Assembly: GCF_002744735.1 (NCBI RefSeq) | Contig: NZ_KZ319341.1 | Span: 49,848-113,847 of the forward strand | Direction: 5' to 3' | DNA length: 64,000 nt | DNA from: Marinobacter guineae | GTDB lineage: Bacteria; Pseudomonadota; Gammaproteobacteria; Pseudomonadales; Oleiphilaceae | Shown here: positions 53,323-63,385 of the stretch, in pieces | How the letters are laid out: each line of letters begins with the position of its first letter | Position numbering within the stretch: position 1 is the first letter of the stretch | Program-made: the position numbers and the translations under genes | Notes under the pieces: model-generated | What the model was told of the DNA's origin: nothing | Seen by the model: the letters and a program-made list of their open reading frames with translations, nothing else | Databases searched by the model: none

Positions 53323-54543
53323 TCAGGCTTTGCGAATGAATTTCTGAAGGCTGGGAGCAATCTCCTCTCGCCAGCGGCGGCCGTTGAACGTCCCGTAATG
53401 GCCGACTCCAGGCTGCAAGTGGTGCACGCGGCGGTCGTCAGGAATGTTGCCGCAGAGTGTGTGGGCGGCGCGGGTCTGGCCGGGGCTGGAAATGTCATCT
53501 TTCTCGCCCTCTATTGTCATCAGCGCCGTTTTGCGGATGGCCGCAGGGTCCACCAGCCTGCCACGGTGCTTGAAGCAGCCACGAGCCAGGTGAAATTCCT
53601 GGAAGACACGTTCAATGGTGTCCAGGTAGTAGGCATCGGGCAGGTCCATGACCGCCAGATATTCGTCGTAAAACTCTCTGTGGCGGGCGACTTCTTGCAC
53701 GTCATCATCGCGAATGGACCTGAACAGTCCCCGATAGGCATCCAGGTGGCGGTCGAAATTCATATTGATGAAGCCCGTCAGCTGTAAAAATCCGGGGTAA
53801 ACTTTGCGCATGGTGCCCGGGTAAGGCGCTGGCACACTATGAATCAGGTTGCGTCTGAACCAGGAAAGCTTGTGTTTGCTGGCCAGCTCGCAAGGTTCTG
53901 TCGGATCAACGCGTCCATCCACCGGGCCGCTCATCAGGGCCAGAGAACGGGGCGCCGACGGATGATCATCCTGAGCCATCAACGCGGTAGCCGCCAGCAC
54001 CGGCACGACCGGCTGGCAAACTGCCAGAACGTGGGTGTCAGGCCCAATGTGATCAATAAAATCAATAACATAATCAATGTAGTCGTCGAGGCCGAAATTG
54101 CCTTCCGTAATCGGCACCATACTGGCATCCCGCCAGTCTGTAATGTAAACGTCGTGCTCCGGTAACATGGCTTCCACAGTGCCTCTGAGAAGCGAAGCAA
54201 AATGGCCGGACAATGGCGCCACGATTAACAACTTGGGGTCATCGGGACGATCAATGTTGCGCTGGAAGTGCTTGAGCTGGCAGAAAGGTTTGCGTTTGAC
54301 GATGGTCTCGTTGACCAGAACCGTCTCACCATCGCAAACCGTTGTATCCAGATTGAAGGCAGGCTTGGGATACCGCCTGGTGAGATCTCCAAACACGTTG
54401 AGTGCCGAGGCAATACTGCGGGTTCCGGGAACTCTGGACCAGGGGTTCAGCCGGTGGCGAAGCATCTTGCTCTGGGTGTTAGCCAGCAAGCGGGCTGGAG
54501 TCAGAGCAAGACGGCCCATTTCGTGCGTGTAGTACATCATCAT
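53323..54543 (-). CDS. phaZ: Intracellular polyhydroxyalkanoate depolymerase
   Basis: The likely start is ATG 54543 (MMMYYTHEMGRLALTPARLL), which has AGGG eight bases before; ATG 54549 is an alternative and the frame to 54708 is not needed. The roughly 406 residues match the intracellular PHB depolymerase family: NVFGDLTRRYPKPAF, LIVAPLSGHFASLLRGTVEA, DVYITDWRDASMVP, the nucleophile region LAVCQPVVPVLA with Cys, and VGHYGTFNGRRWREEI at the C-terminus with the catalytic His. It breaks down stored polymer to hydroxyacids. It is paired with phaC, so storage and use are encoded together. Confidence 0.92.
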   Translation of the reverse strand: MMMYYTHEMGRLALTPARLLANTQSKMLRHRLNPWSRVPGTRSIASALNVFGDLTRRYPKPAFNLDTTVCDGETVLVNETIVKRKPFCQLKHFQRNIDRPDDPKLLIVAPLSGHFASLLRGTVEAMLPEHDVYITDWRDASMVPITEGNFGLDDYIDYVIDFIDHIGPDTHVLAVCQPVVPVLAATALMAQDDHPSAPRSLALMSGPVDGRVDPTEPCELASKHKLSWFRRNLIHSVPAPYPGTMRKVYPGFLQLTGFINMNFDRHLDAYRGLFRSIRDDDVQEVARHREFYDEYLAVMDLPDAYYLDTIERVFQEFHLARGCFKHRGRLVDPAAIRKTALMTIEGEKDDISSPGQTRAAHTLCGNIPDDRRVHHLQPGVGHYGTFNGRRWREEIAPSLQKFIRKA

Positions 54544-54691
54544 GCGCATTACCCTGGATGAGTTCAGTTGGTCCCTATCTGTGCCAATGCTCCCAATCCC
54601 TGGATACTGGCTCCCGAACCCTTCGGGCCGTATATGGTGGACAATGCGTTCAGCATACGCCTGTTTGTCGGTCAACGCGAAGACACAAAAA

Positions 54692-54724
54692 AAAAGCAGA
54701 TCAGTCAATGACTGATCTGCTTTT
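54692..54724 (-). terminator. Bidirectional terminator after the initiator tRNA gene
   Basis: AGCAGATCAGTCA (54695-54707) is perfectly complementary to TGACTGATCTGCT (54709-54721), extended by A/T pairs. Read on the minus strand, the stem is followed by a long U run (A run 54686-54695). It lies six bases past the tRNA 3' end. Confidence 0.85.
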
Positions 54725-54729
54725 AAAAA

Positions 54730-54806
<77 letters not shown>

Positions 54807-54850
54807 TCAAACTGGTTGTTTACCGGGGCAACCCCGATCAACGTGCGCGT

Positions 54851-54879
54851 ATACTAAGGATTCGATCGATCGCTGTCAA
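54851..54879 (-). promoter_or_regulatory. Sigma-70 promoter for the initiator tRNA gene
   Basis: On the minus strand TTGACA (54879-54874), 17 bases, TAGTAT (54856-54851), then a GC-rich discriminator typical of stable RNA promoters. The -35 overlaps the rnhB stop codon (54878-54876). The start point would lie about 35-40 bases before the mature tRNA 5' end. Confidence 0.75.
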
Positions 54880-55562
54880 TCTATATCTTCAAAAAGGTCA
54901 GTGCGGTATTGGAGTTCTTCTGGTTCTGTCGGCACGATTTGCTGGTAGAGGCCCACCTTATCAATGACTTCCCGAACCGGCCGGAAAGAGCGGCGGTGTT
55001 CAGGCGTTGCTCCGAGGCGCCGCAGTGCCTCCAGGTGCACCGGGGTTGGGTAGCCTTTGTGCTGTGCCAGGCCGAAGCCGGGGAATCGGGTTTCCAGCTC
55101 TTCCATCTCGCGGTCGCGGGTTACCTTGGCGATGATGGAGGCGGCGCTGATTGCTTCTACGCGGCTGTCACCTTTTATCACGGGCTCCGAGGGCCAATGC
55201 CATTTGGGGCAGCGGTTTCCGTCTACCAGCACATACTCGGGCGCAATGACGAGACCGGAAACGGCGCGCTCCATTGCCAGCATGGTGGCCTGGTAGATGT
55301 TCAGCTTATCGATCTCTTGAGCCTCACATCTTCCAATGCTCCAGGCATGAGCATGCTCGAGGATTTCGTCGTAAAGGACATTTCGGCGCTTTTCGGTGAG
55401 TTTCTTGGAGTCTGCCAGGCCGGCGATGGGCCGTTCCGGATCCAGAATGACGGCAGCAGTGACGACGGCGCCGATCAGCGGCCCCCGACCGACTTCGTCT
55501 ACACCGGCCAGGAGCGAGCCGGTGTAACGGCATACAAATGGCGGCAAGAGTGTCTTGGCCAT
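54876..55562 (-). CDS. rnhB: Ribonuclease HII
   Basis: Protein of 228 residues. Active-site motif [20 protein letters not shown] (DEVGRG), [22 protein letters not shown], and [28 protein letters not shown] are typical of RNase HII. It removes single ribonucleotides and RNA primers from DNA. Last gene of the lipid A cluster; its start overlaps the lpxB stop by one base. It is slightly longer than E. coli RnhB (198 aa) at the C-terminus. Confidence 0.95.
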   Translation of the reverse strand: MAKTLLPPFVCRYTGSLLAGVDEVGRGPLIGAVVTAAVILDPERPIAGLADSKKLTEKRRNVLYDEILEHAHAWSIGRCEAQEIDKLNIYQATMLAMERAVSGLVIAPEYVLVDGNRCPKWHWPSEPVIKGDSRVEAISAASIIAKVTRDREMEELETRFPGFGLAQHKGYPTPVHLEALRRLGATPEHRRSFRPVREVIDKVGLYQQIVPTEPEELQYRTDLFEDID

Positions 55563-56746
55563 CAGTTTGCCGCTCCTTCCACCAGTTCCGAGATAGCCTG
55601 GGCCGCTTTCTCGTCGGCGCCCTGCTTCAGGGTGTAATGCAGTTCGGTGAACGCTTCCTTGAGCCGGGCCCGTTCATTGCTGTTCTCCAGGCGTTCGAGC
55701 ACGGCGGCGCCAAGGCTTTCGGCGGTGGCGTCATCCTGAAGCAGCTCAGGCACCAACTCGCGTTTCGCCAGCAGGTTGGGGAGTGCCACGTGGGGCACCT
55801 TCACCAATTTGGAAAGTAAGGCGTAACTGAATCCGCTCAGGCGGTAACCCACCACCATGGGCTTTTTCAACAGCATGGCTTCCAGAGTGGCCGTACCGGA
55901 TGCGAGCAGAACCACATCGGAAGCGGCCATCACATCCCGGGATCGACCCAGGACGATGGTGACCGGCAGCTTCACATCCAGTGCATCCACCAACTCCCGG
56001 ACCTGCTTCTCGCGATCGCGGTTCACACAGGGAATCACCAGCTGAAGATCCGGACGTTTTTCCTGAATCCAACGGGCAGCTTCCAGAAACAGGGTGCCAA
56101 GGCGCCCCACCTCCCCTGCCCGGCTTCCAGGCAGAACCGCCAGAACCGGCGCGCTGGCATCAAGGCCAAAGGACTGCCTCATCTTCAAGGTGTCCGGTTC
56201 CATGGGGATGCGGTCTGCCAGGGGGTGACCCACGAAAGCTACCGGAATCTGGTGTTCCTCGTAGAACCGGGCTTCAAAGGGAAACAGGGTGAGCATTAGG
56301 TTGACAGATTTGGCGATCTTGAAGATCCGCTTCTGGCGCCAAGCCCACACCGAGGGGCTCACATAATGAACCGAGAGTATGCCGGCTTCCCGGCAGCGCC
56401 GCTCAATCGCCAGGGTGAAATCCGGGGAATCGATGCCGATGACCACATCCGGTGGTGTGGTGAAAAAGTATTCGAGTAAGCGAGCGCGAATGCTGAACAG
56501 CTCGCGGATTCTACCCAGGACTTCCACCAGACCCATCACCGACAGGCGCTCCATGGGCACCAGGGAATGGAAGCCTTCGGCGATCATTTCGTCGCCACCG
56601 ATTCCCACAAAACGGGCATGGGGATAACGATGCCGGAGGGAGCGGATCAGCCCGGCACCGAGAATGTCTCCCGATGCCTCGCCAGCAATGATTCCGAAAG
56701 TGATACTGCGCTCGCTGATGATCGCGCGTGAAGGATTGTCCGTCAC
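55562..56746 (-). CDS. lpxB: Lipid-A-disaccharide synthase
   Basis: The best start is GTG 56746, with GGGGAG seven bases before it, giving 394 residues; the ATG at 56794 would overlap lpxA by 29 bases. Motifs: [98 protein letters not shown]. It joins UDP-2,3-diacylglucosamine and lipid X to give the disaccharide of lipid A, at the inner-membrane surface. Confidence 0.95.
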   Translation of the reverse strand: MTDNPSRAIISERSITFGIIAGEASGDILGAGLIRSLRHRYPHARFVGIGGDEMIAEGFHSLVPMERLSVMGLVEVLGRIRELFSIRARLLEYFFTTPPDVVIGIDSPDFTLAIERRCREAGILSVHYVSPSVWAWRQKRIFKIAKSVNLMLTLFPFEARFYEEHQIPVAFVGHPLADRIPMEPDTLKMRQSFGLDASAPVLAVLPGSRAGEVGRLGTLFLEAARWIQEKRPDLQLVIPCVNRDREKQVRELVDALDVKLPVTIVLGRSRDVMAASDVVLLASGTATLEAMLLKKPMVVGYRLSGFSYALLSKLVKVPHVALPNLLAKRELVPELLQDDATAESLGAAVLERLENSNERARLKEAFTELHYTLKQGADEKAAQAISELVEGAAN

Positions 56747-56765
56747 CGACTGGCTCCCCGCCGGG

Positions 56766-57557
56766 TTAGCGGATGATGCCGCGGTCTGCTGCACGCAGGG
56801 AGTCTATAAGAGGCCGCACTTCCGGAACCTCGGAATAGGCTCTTTCCAGTTCTACCACAGCCTGCTCGGTGGTCAGGCCCTGGCGGTAGATCACCTTGTA
56901 GGCCCGACGTAACGCCAGCAGCACATCCTTGCCGAATCCGCGGCGCCTCAGGCCCTCCACGTTCATGCCATGGGGCTGGGCAGACTGGCCGCTGGCCATC
57001 ACGTATGCGGGTATGTCTTTCAATACGATACTGCCGCCGGCGGCCATGCTGTGCGTGCCGATGTGGCAGAACTGATGCACCATGGTGCCACCCCCCAGAA
57101 TGGCGTAATCACCCACCGATACATGGCCTGCGAGGGTCGCGCAGTTGGCCAGGATGGTGTTGTCACCCACGATGCAGTCATGGGCCACATGCACGTAGGC
57201 CATTAGCAGGTTACCGCTGCCAATCCGGGTCTCGCCACGGTCCTGGACCGTACCCCGGTGGATGGTGCAGTTCTCTCGAATGACATTGTTGTCACCGATT
57301 ACCAGAGTTGTAAGCTCGCCTGCGTATTTCTTGTCCTGGCACTCTTCACCAATGCTGCAAAACTGGAAAATACGGTTGTTTCGGCCAATCACTGCTGGAC
57401 CTTTGACCACCACATGGGAAAGGATTTCGGTACCGTCTCCGATCTCCACATCTGGGCCAATGTAGCTCCAGGGGCCAACGGTAACGTTGTCCCCGAGCCT
57501 GGCTGACGGGTCTACAATCGCCTGAGGATGGACACCCGACCAGTCATTTGTCGCCAT
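56766..57557 (-). CDS. lpxA: Acyl-[ACP]-UDP-N-acetylglucosamine O-acyltransferase
   Basis: Protein of 263 residues starting at ATG 57557, which overlaps the fabZ stop (TGATG). It is a left-handed beta-helix with hexapeptide repeats (VDPSARLGDNVTVGPWSYIG, EIGDGTEILSHVVVKGPAVI). The catalytic His lies in LLMAYVHVAHDCIVGD. First step of lipid A synthesis. The C-terminal helices (RRGFGKDVLLALRRAYKVIY) are typical. Confidence 0.95.
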   Translation of the reverse strand: MATNDWSGVHPQAIVDPSARLGDNVTVGPWSYIGPDVEIGDGTEILSHVVVKGPAVIGRNNRIFQFCSIGEECQDKKYAGELTTLVIGDNNVIRENCTIHRGTVQDRGETRIGSGNLLMAYVHVAHDCIVGDNTILANCATLAGHVSVGDYAILGGGTMVHQFCHIGTHSMAAGGSIVLKDIPAYVMASGQSAQPHGMNVEGLRRRGFGKDVLLALRRAYKVIYRQGLTTEQAVVELERAYSEVPEVRPLIDSLRAADRGIIR

Positions 57558-57997
57558 CAAACTTCTCTCTCAGCGGTCAGAATCTCTGCCACGCAGACGA
57601 CTTCACCGTCGACCAGCGCGCGACAATCGAATTTGTAAATACCACGTTTTCCGGAGACGAGTTCCGATTCCATGCGCAGTTGGTCACCCGGCAAAACGGG
57701 CCGCTTCCAGCGTACCTTGCTGGCTCCAGCCAGATATTGTACCACGCCGTCAGAGGGTTTCCGGCCCACGGTCACAAAACCAAGAATGCCTGAAAGCTGG
57801 GCCATGGCTTCAATGATCAGAACACCCGGCATGATCGGGTTGTTCGGGAAATGCCCCTGGAAGAACTCCTCGTTGAATGAAAGATTCTTGTAGCCCTTGA
57901 TCGACTTTCCCTTTTCGAGCTCTGTTACCCGATCCACCAGCAAAAACGGGTATCGGTGCGGCAGGTATTCCAGTATTTCTTTGGTGGTCATTATCAT
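57557..57997 (-). CDS. fabZ: 3-hydroxyacyl-[ACP] dehydratase
   Basis: Protein of 146 residues. The hot-dog fold motifs [13 protein letters not shown] and [20 protein letters not shown] (catalytic His) with the partner Glu in IEAMAQ are present. GAGG lies nine bases before ATG 57997; a second ATG at 57991 is possible. It dehydrates hydroxyacyl-ACP in fatty acid synthesis and competes with LpxA and LpxD for the same pool. It sits between lpxD and lpxA, as usual. Confidence 0.95.
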   Translation of the reverse strand: MIMTTKEILEYLPHRYPFLLVDRVTELEKGKSIKGYKNLSFNEEFFQGHFPNNPIMPGVLIIEAMAQLSGILGFVTVGRKPSDGVVQYLAGASKVRWKRPVLPGDQLRMESELVSGKRGIYKFDCRALVDGEVVCVAEILTAEREV

Positions 57998-58002
57998 GTT
58001 GA

Positions 58003-59034
58003 TCAGCCTCGGCCCTCTGATTTTTTTTCCAGTTCTTTAATACGTCGCGCCAAGGTATCAAGCTGGCGAAAACGTACGGCGTTCTTGCGCCATTGGCGGT
58101 TGGTATCCGCGCTGGTTCCGGAAGAGTACACGCCCGGTTCCCGGATATCGCCGGTCACGAGGGTCATGCCCGTCAGGTGAACCTGGTCGCCAATCTCGAG
58201 ATGGCCTGCCACGCCGGAAGCACCGCCAAAGACACAATGCCTGCCAATACGGGTACTCCCCGCAATCCCCACCATGGCGGCCATGGCACTGTGATCGCCA
58301 ATGCAGACGTTGTGAGCAATCTGAATCAGGTTGTCGAGTTTCACACCGTTGCCAATAACGGTGTCGTCGAGAGCGCCCCTATCGATGGTGGTGTTCGCAC
58401 CCACTTCCACATCATCCCCGAGAACAACGCGGCCCAGTTGCGCAATGCGGTGCCATACGCCCTTCTCGCTGGCAAAACCAAAACCGTCGGAGCCGATAAC
58501 GGCGCCACTGAGAATATGGCAACGCTGGCCAACCACAACGTCGTGAGCCAGGGTCACCCGTGGCCGGATCACAGTCCGGGCGCCAATTCGAGTGCGGGCG
58601 CCAATGATCGAACCGGCACCGATCACCGCTTTTGCACCAATTTCGGCGTCAGCTTCCACAACCACGTTAGGACCGATGCAGGCGTCTTCAGCCAGGGTTG
58701 CCGAGGGGTCAATCACCGCAGTCGGATGAACGCCTGGAGAGGCAACCGGTGCCGGATCAAACCAGTGACTGAGGCGAGCATAACCGAGGTAGGGGTTGTC
58801 CAGTAACAGGACGTTGGTAGGAGCGTCCTTTGCAGTGGCGGGGGATGCAATGACCGCCGACGCATGGGTGTCAGCCAGATACTTGGCGTAGGAGGGGTTA
58901 GCCAGGAAACTGATCTGGCCAGGCCCGGCTGCCTGCAGTGTTGCCAGGCCAGAAACCCGCACATCAGGATCCCCCCGCAGCTCTGCACCCAGGGCGCTGG
59001 CAATTTCCCCCAGGCAGTACGACCTATCTGTCAT
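58003..59034 (-). CDS. lpxD: UDP-3-O-(3-hydroxyacyl)glucosamine N-acyltransferase
   Basis: Protein of 343 residues. The N-terminal uridine-binding domain ([33 protein letters not shown]) is followed by a hexapeptide-repeat beta-helix (about 100-310) with catalytic His in [13 protein letters not shown]. The C-terminus is a coiled helix ([20 protein letters not shown]). Third step of lipid A synthesis. It lies 47 bases after skp and is followed closely by fabZ. Confidence 0.95.
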   Translation of the reverse strand: MTDRSYCLGEIASALGAELRGDPDVRVSGLATLQAAGPGQISFLANPSYAKYLADTHASAVIASPATAKDAPTNVLLLDNPYLGYARLSHWFDPAPVASPGVHPTAVIDPSATLAEDACIGPNVVVEADAEIGAKAVIGAGSIIGARTRIGARTVIRPRVTLAHDVVVGQRCHILSGAVIGSDGFGFASEKGVWHRIAQLGRVVLGDDVEVGANTTIDRGALDDTVIGNGVKLDNLIQIAHNVCIGDHSAMAAMVGIAGSTRIGRHCVFGGASGVAGHLEIGDQVHLTGMTLVTGDIREPGVYSSGTSADTNRQWRKNAVRFRQLDTLARRIKELEKKSEGRG

Positions 59035-59081
59035 TGCGTGCTCCCAAGCAACTTTCCGGGCACCCGGGTGCCCGTCACGAG

Positions 59082-59579
59082 TTAACGGTTCAGCTTTTCG
59101 AGAAGCTGAGAGGTCAGATTCATTTCAGGCTTCACATAGACGACCGCTTCGCTCGGGAGAATCAGGTCGAGATCATTTTCTTCAAGAAGTTGTTTCACAG
59201 CCGCGTCCACTTCCGGGCGGGCCTCTTCCAGGAACGCCTGCTTGCGCTGATTGACCGTGGAATCGAGCCGCTGCTTGAGAAAGTTGAACTCTTTCACTTT
59301 TTCCTGGAACTCACCGGCAAGTTTGTTACGTTCGGTCTCGTTCATCATGGCGCCGTCTTTTTCAAGGCGCTCTTTGAGCTTACGGGCTTCTTCCTGCACT
59401 TCACGGACTTTGGCTTCATCGCCGGCAAAATCCTTCTGGAGCGATTCGCTGAACGCCTTGGCATCGTTCGAAGAAAACAGTGCCTGCCGCAAATCGACCA
59501 CACCAATACGGGTTTCTGCCACGGCAGGCATTGAAAACGCCATGATCACAGCGGCGAACATCAATATGAATCGAGACAT
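59082..59579 (-). CDS. skp: Periplasmic chaperone Skp/OmpH
   Basis: The ATG at 59579 (MSRFILMF) has AGGAG seven bases before; the frame to 59621 is not needed. The 165 residues start with a signal peptide ([15 protein letters not shown]), then [17 protein letters not shown], a long charged coiled coil (about 45-125), and a C-terminal strand [13 protein letters not shown]. This is the jellyfish-shaped trimer subunit that carries unfolded outer-membrane proteins to the Bam complex encoded just upstream. Confidence 0.9.
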   Translation of the reverse strand: MSRFILMFAAVIMAFSMPAVAETRIGVVDLRQALFSSNDAKAFSESLQKDFAGDEAKVREVQEEARKLKERLEKDGAMMNETERNKLAGEFQEKVKEFNFLKQRLDSTVNQRKQAFLEEARPEVDAAVKQLLEENDLDLILPSEAVVYVKPEMNLTSQLLEKLNR

Positions 59580-59624
59580 TGGTTTTCTCCTGGTTTTCAT
59601 CCGTAGGTTGTTATTATCCATGCT

Positions 59625-61943
59625 TTAGAAGGTCTGGCCCAGTGAGAACTGGAACATCTGGGTGTCGTCACCGGGTTTGTCATTCAGCGGCATCGCCAGA
59701 CTGAAGGCAAGTGGGCCAACTGCGGTAATCCACTGGAAGCCGACACCGGCCGACAGCCTAACCTCCCCCAGTTCCGGGTCAAACCCGCGTTCCGTGTCAA
59801 AAACCTGACCGGCATCGAGGAAGAAGGATGTCCTCATGGAGCGTGTGTCACCTGCAAAGGGAGTCGGGAAAATCAACTCAAGACCACCTTCGGTGAGCAG
59901 GTTGCCACCGAACGGGTCCGGATCAGAAAAGTCGTTAACGTTATTCGTTGCCCTGTTGCCCAGGGAATTGGACTGGTAACCGCGAACCGAGCCATACCCC
60001 CCTGTGTAGAAATGCTCATAGAATGGCATCTGGGTCCGATCCCCGTACCCGTCACCATAGCCAATATCCGATCGCGCACGGAATACCCAGCGATTATTAT
60101 CAGTGATCGGGTAATAGAAATCGGTCTTGTGGCTCACTTTATAGAATGTCAGATCACTGCCCGGTACCGCCACGTCCAACGATAGGGACTGGCTGTAGCC
60201 ATCAGAGGGCAGCACGCCCCGGTTGAGTGTGCTGCGGCGCCAGCTGCCGAACAGGAAGAAGTTGTTGAACGTGTCCCCTTCTTCGTCAATAAACTCCATT
60301 ACCTCCTGGGAGGTGAAGAGGCCTTCTTTCAGGTTGGACTGGGTGAAACCAGCACCGAAGTTCAGTCGGGTGATGCTGTCCGTCGGGTAACCGAAGGTGA
60401 CACGACCGCCATATTCGTCCAGCAGGAATGATGAAATATCTTCATCTTCATAGTCGGTTTCGCGAGCAAATACGCTGAAGCCACGGCTCACACCATCAAC
60501 GGTGTAGTAGGGATCCAGATAGGAAATATTTGCACTCTTTACCGAATCACTGACGTTTACGCCAAATGAGACCCGTTTGCCGGTACCGAAGAAGTTGTTC
60601 TCGGAAACATTGGCACCAAGAATGACCCCGGAATCCTGAGAGAAACCGACGGAGGCCGACAGACTACCCGTTGGTTGCTCTTCCACCGAGTAATTCACGT
60701 CAACCAGGTCGTCGGTGCCCGGAACCGGAACTGTCTCAACATTCACTGTCTTGAAGAAACCCAGGCGTTCCAGCTTGGTCTTGGAAAATTCGATGCGGTC
60801 TGAGGAGGCGACACCGCCTTCCATCTGGGTCATTTCCTGGCGAAGAACATCATCGCGAGTGGAAACGTTGCCATCGAAATTGATACGGCGCACATAGGCC
60901 CGCTTGCCCGGTTCTACGAAAAAGGTCACCGCAGCAGTATTGCCCTCGCCCGGCTCAGGAACGGCATTGACGTTGGCAAAAGCATAGCCTTCGCGGCCGA
61001 GCCTGAATGCCAGGGCTTCAGATATGGCGGTCATACGGGAGCGGGAGAAAACGTCACCCTCTTCCACCGGGATCAGTGACCGCAGTTCTTCCTCGCCCAC
61101 AATCAGCTCACCACGCAGATTGATCTCCGAGATAGTGTACTGGGGCCCTTCATTCAGGGCGATGGCGATGAAGACCTTCTGTTTGTCCGGCGAGATGGAG
61201 ACCTGGCTGGACTCCACATTGAAGTCCAGATAGCCGCGATCCAGATAGAACGAGCGCAGGGATTCCAGATCACCACTGAGGCGCTCTCGCGCGTATTTGT
61301 CCGAGTTGGTGATCGAGTTCCACCAGCTCGTGGTCTGCAGCTCAAACAGGCCCTGGAGCTCTTCGTCGCTGAAGTCCTGATTCCCGATCAGATTTATATG
61401 GTGTATTGCCGCCACGGAGCCTTCGTTGATGTCCAGGCGGATAGAAACGCGATTCCGGGCCAGCTCCTCAGCCGTTGCCTTTACCCGGGCGTTGTAACGA
61501 CCCTGGGCGATGTAGGAGCGCAGGATTTCCAGCTCAAGACGTTCAAGGGTTGCCCGCCGGAACACCTGGCCTTCCTGGAGCCCGGCACCCGCGAGAGCAT
61601 CCATCAGCATCTCGGTTTCGATATTCTTGTTGCCTTCGATCTCGATGTTGCTGATGGACGGGCGCTCACGAACCGTCAGGATGAGAACGCCGGCATCGCG
61701 GCTGGCCTCAATGTCGGTAAACAATCCGGTCCGGAACAGGGACTTGATGGCGTCGGCCAACTCGGTCTCGTCCACCTGCTCACCGATATTGACGGGGAAC
61801 GCGGAGAAAACAGTACCGGCAGATACCCTCTGCAGGCCTTCCACCTCAATATCTGCAACTGTGAACTGATCAGCAAGTGCCGGCTTCATGCCAGACATGG
61901 CTACAGCGAGGCCAATGGCTACACCTAGAAGAGAACGTCTCAT
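59625..61943 (-). CDS. bamA: Outer membrane protein assembly factor BamA
   Basis: Protein of 772 residues with a signal peptide (LLGVAIGLAVAMSGMKPALA). Five POTRA domains (about 24-425) begin with FTVADIEVEGLQRVSAGTVF. The C-terminal barrel of the Omp85 family carries VRGYQSNSLGNRA (loop 6 VRGY motif) and ends in MFQFSLGQTF with terminal Phe. It inserts beta-barrel proteins into the outer membrane. It is followed by skp and preceded by rseP, the normal gammaproteobacterial order. Confidence 0.96.
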   Translation of the reverse strand: MRRSLLGVAIGLAVAMSGMKPALADQFTVADIEVEGLQRVSAGTVFSAFPVNIGEQVDETELADAIKSLFRTGLFTDIEASRDAGVLILTVRERPSISNIEIEGNKNIETEMLMDALAGAGLQEGQVFRRATLERLELEILRSYIAQGRYNARVKATAEELARNRVSIRLDINEGSVAAIHHINLIGNQDFSDEELQGLFELQTTSWWNSITNSDKYARERLSGDLESLRSFYLDRGYLDFNVESSQVSISPDKQKVFIAIALNEGPQYTISEINLRGELIVGEEELRSLIPVEEGDVFSRSRMTAISEALAFRLGREGYAFANVNAVPEPGEGNTAAVTFFVEPGKRAYVRRINFDGNVSTRDDVLRQEMTQMEGGVASSDRIEFSKTKLERLGFFKTVNVETVPVPGTDDLVDVNYSVEEQPTGSLSASVGFSQDSGVILGANVSENNFFGTGKRVSFGVNVSDSVKSANISYLDPYYTVDGVSRGFSVFARETDYEDEDISSFLLDEYGGRVTFGYPTDSITRLNFGAGFTQSNLKEGLFTSQEVMEFIDEEGDTFNNFFLFGSWRRSTLNRGVLPSDGYSQSLSLDVAVPGSDLTFYKVSHKTDFYYPITDNNRWVFRARSDIGYGDGYGDRTQMPFYEHFYTGGYGSVRGYQSNSLGNRATNNVNDFSDPDPFGGNLLTEGGLELIFPTPFAGDTRSMRTSFFLDAGQVFDTERGFDPELGEVRLSAGVGFQWITAVGPLAFSLAMPLNDKPGDDTQMFQFSLGQTF

Positions 61944-61987
61944 TCAAATATTTCGCCTGGTTAATGCGCGTAAGGAGCCCGCAATTC

Positions 61988-63337
61988 TCACAACCGCATC
62001 AGGTCGTTGTAAAGAGCAAACACCATTAATGTGAGGATCATTGCCATACCAATTCGTAACCCGAGCGCCTGAACCTGCTCGGAAAGTGGCTTTCCGCGCA
62101 GGGCCTCGATGGTGTAGTACACAATATGGCCACCATCGAGCACTGGCACCGGCAGAAGATTCAGGATGCCCAGACTCACACTGAGGTAGGCGAGAAACCG
62201 AACAAAATCTTCAAATCCGGAGCTGACACTGGCTTCAGCAACCCTGGCAATAGTGATTGGCCCGCTGAGATTGGTGGGTGACAGCAGGCCAGTGACCATT
62301 TTCTTGATGGCCACGAGAGTCAGCCGGGTGTCGGCCCAGGTTTCACTGAGGGCAACGGGAACCGCAGCAAACGGACCATAGCTGACTTCGCGCAGCACTT
62401 CATCCGGCCATGAGATGGCTTCAACGCCGGCGCCAATAAAGCCTATTGATTCGCCACTCTCTTCGCTTTTCGCTTCCGGCGTAACACTGATTGAGCGTTC
62501 CGCGCCATTGCGCTTTATGGTTACCTGTAACGTTTGTTCAGGGGCCTTGCGAATGAACTCGACCAGATCAAACCAGCTACTGATGGGCTCTCCGTCAACG
62601 GCAACTACGCGATCCCCGGCTTGAAGGCCGGCGGCCTGGGCCCGGCCACCCTCGGAAATCTGGCCCAACACAGGAGGCACCGCGGGGCGCCAGGGTGTAA
62701 TACCGAATTCCGCCAGCGGGTTTGGAGTGTCGTCGCTCAGACCCCAGCCAGCAAGCTCCCCGCTGACCGTGCCACGGGCGCCGCCGTCAGTCACCTCCAT
62801 GGAAATCAGGCCCTGCTCACCGGTTCGCTCCAGAATACGCATGTTGACATCGCGCCAGGAGGAAACCTGATGGCCGTCCACAGAATGGATTTCCATGCCT
62901 TCCTGCAAGCCGACGCGCGCTGCCACACTCTCATCCGCCACCTGCCCCACGATGGGGGCAACATGGGTAACCCCGACCACGCTCAGCAGCCAGTAGGCGA
63001 AAATCGCAAAAATGAAGTTTGCCAACGGACCCGCTGCGGCAATGGCAATACGACGGGATGGTGGTTTGGAAGTGAAGGCCTGGTCTTTCAGTTCTTCGGG
63101 TACCGGCCCTTCCCGCTCGTCCAGCATTTTGACATAGCCGCCAAGCGGAATGGCAGCTATGGCGAATTCGGTGCCGTGCCTGTCGTACCAGGAATACAGA
63201 GGCTTTCCGAAACCAACGGAGAAGCGGAGCACTTTAACACCGCAACGGCGGGCAACCCAGAAATGACCGTATTCATGCAGGGTCACGAGGATACCCAGGG
63301 TCAGCGCAAGTGCGAGGACAGTTTCAATAATCTGCAT
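61988..63337 (-). CDS. rseP: Site-2 protease RseP
   Basis: Protein of 449 residues. The zinc motif LVTLHEYGHFWVARRCGVKV lies in the first membrane helix. Two PDZ domains follow (about 115-305; LQEGMEIHSVDGHQVSSW, LQAGDRVVAVDGEPISSW), then the third zinc ligand in LPVPVLDGGHIVYY and two more membrane helices. It cleaves the anti-sigma factor RseA inside the membrane after DegS, releasing sigma E in the envelope stress response. Confidence 0.95.
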   Translation of the reverse strand: MQIIETVLALALTLGILVTLHEYGHFWVARRCGVKVLRFSVGFGKPLYSWYDRHGTEFAIAAIPLGGYVKMLDEREGPVPEELKDQAFTSKPPSRRIAIAAAGPLANFIFAIFAYWLLSVVGVTHVAPIVGQVADESVAARVGLQEGMEIHSVDGHQVSSWRDVNMRILERTGEQGLISMEVTDGGARGTVSGELAGWGLSDDTPNPLAEFGITPWRPAVPPVLGQISEGGRAQAAGLQAGDRVVAVDGEPISSWFDLVEFIRKAPEQTLQVTIKRNGAERSISVTPEAKSEESGESIGFIGAGVEAISWPDEVLREVSYGPFAAVPVALSETWADTRLTLVAIKKMVTGLLSPTNLSGPITIARVAEASVSSGFEDFVRFLAYLSVSLGILNLLPVPVLDGGHIVYYTIEALRGKPLSEQVQALGLRIGMAMILTLMVFALYNDLMRL

Positions 63338-63385
63338 AGCGTTCCTGGTTAATGGCTTCAGCCGAGCAGCATATGGCTGCGAGTA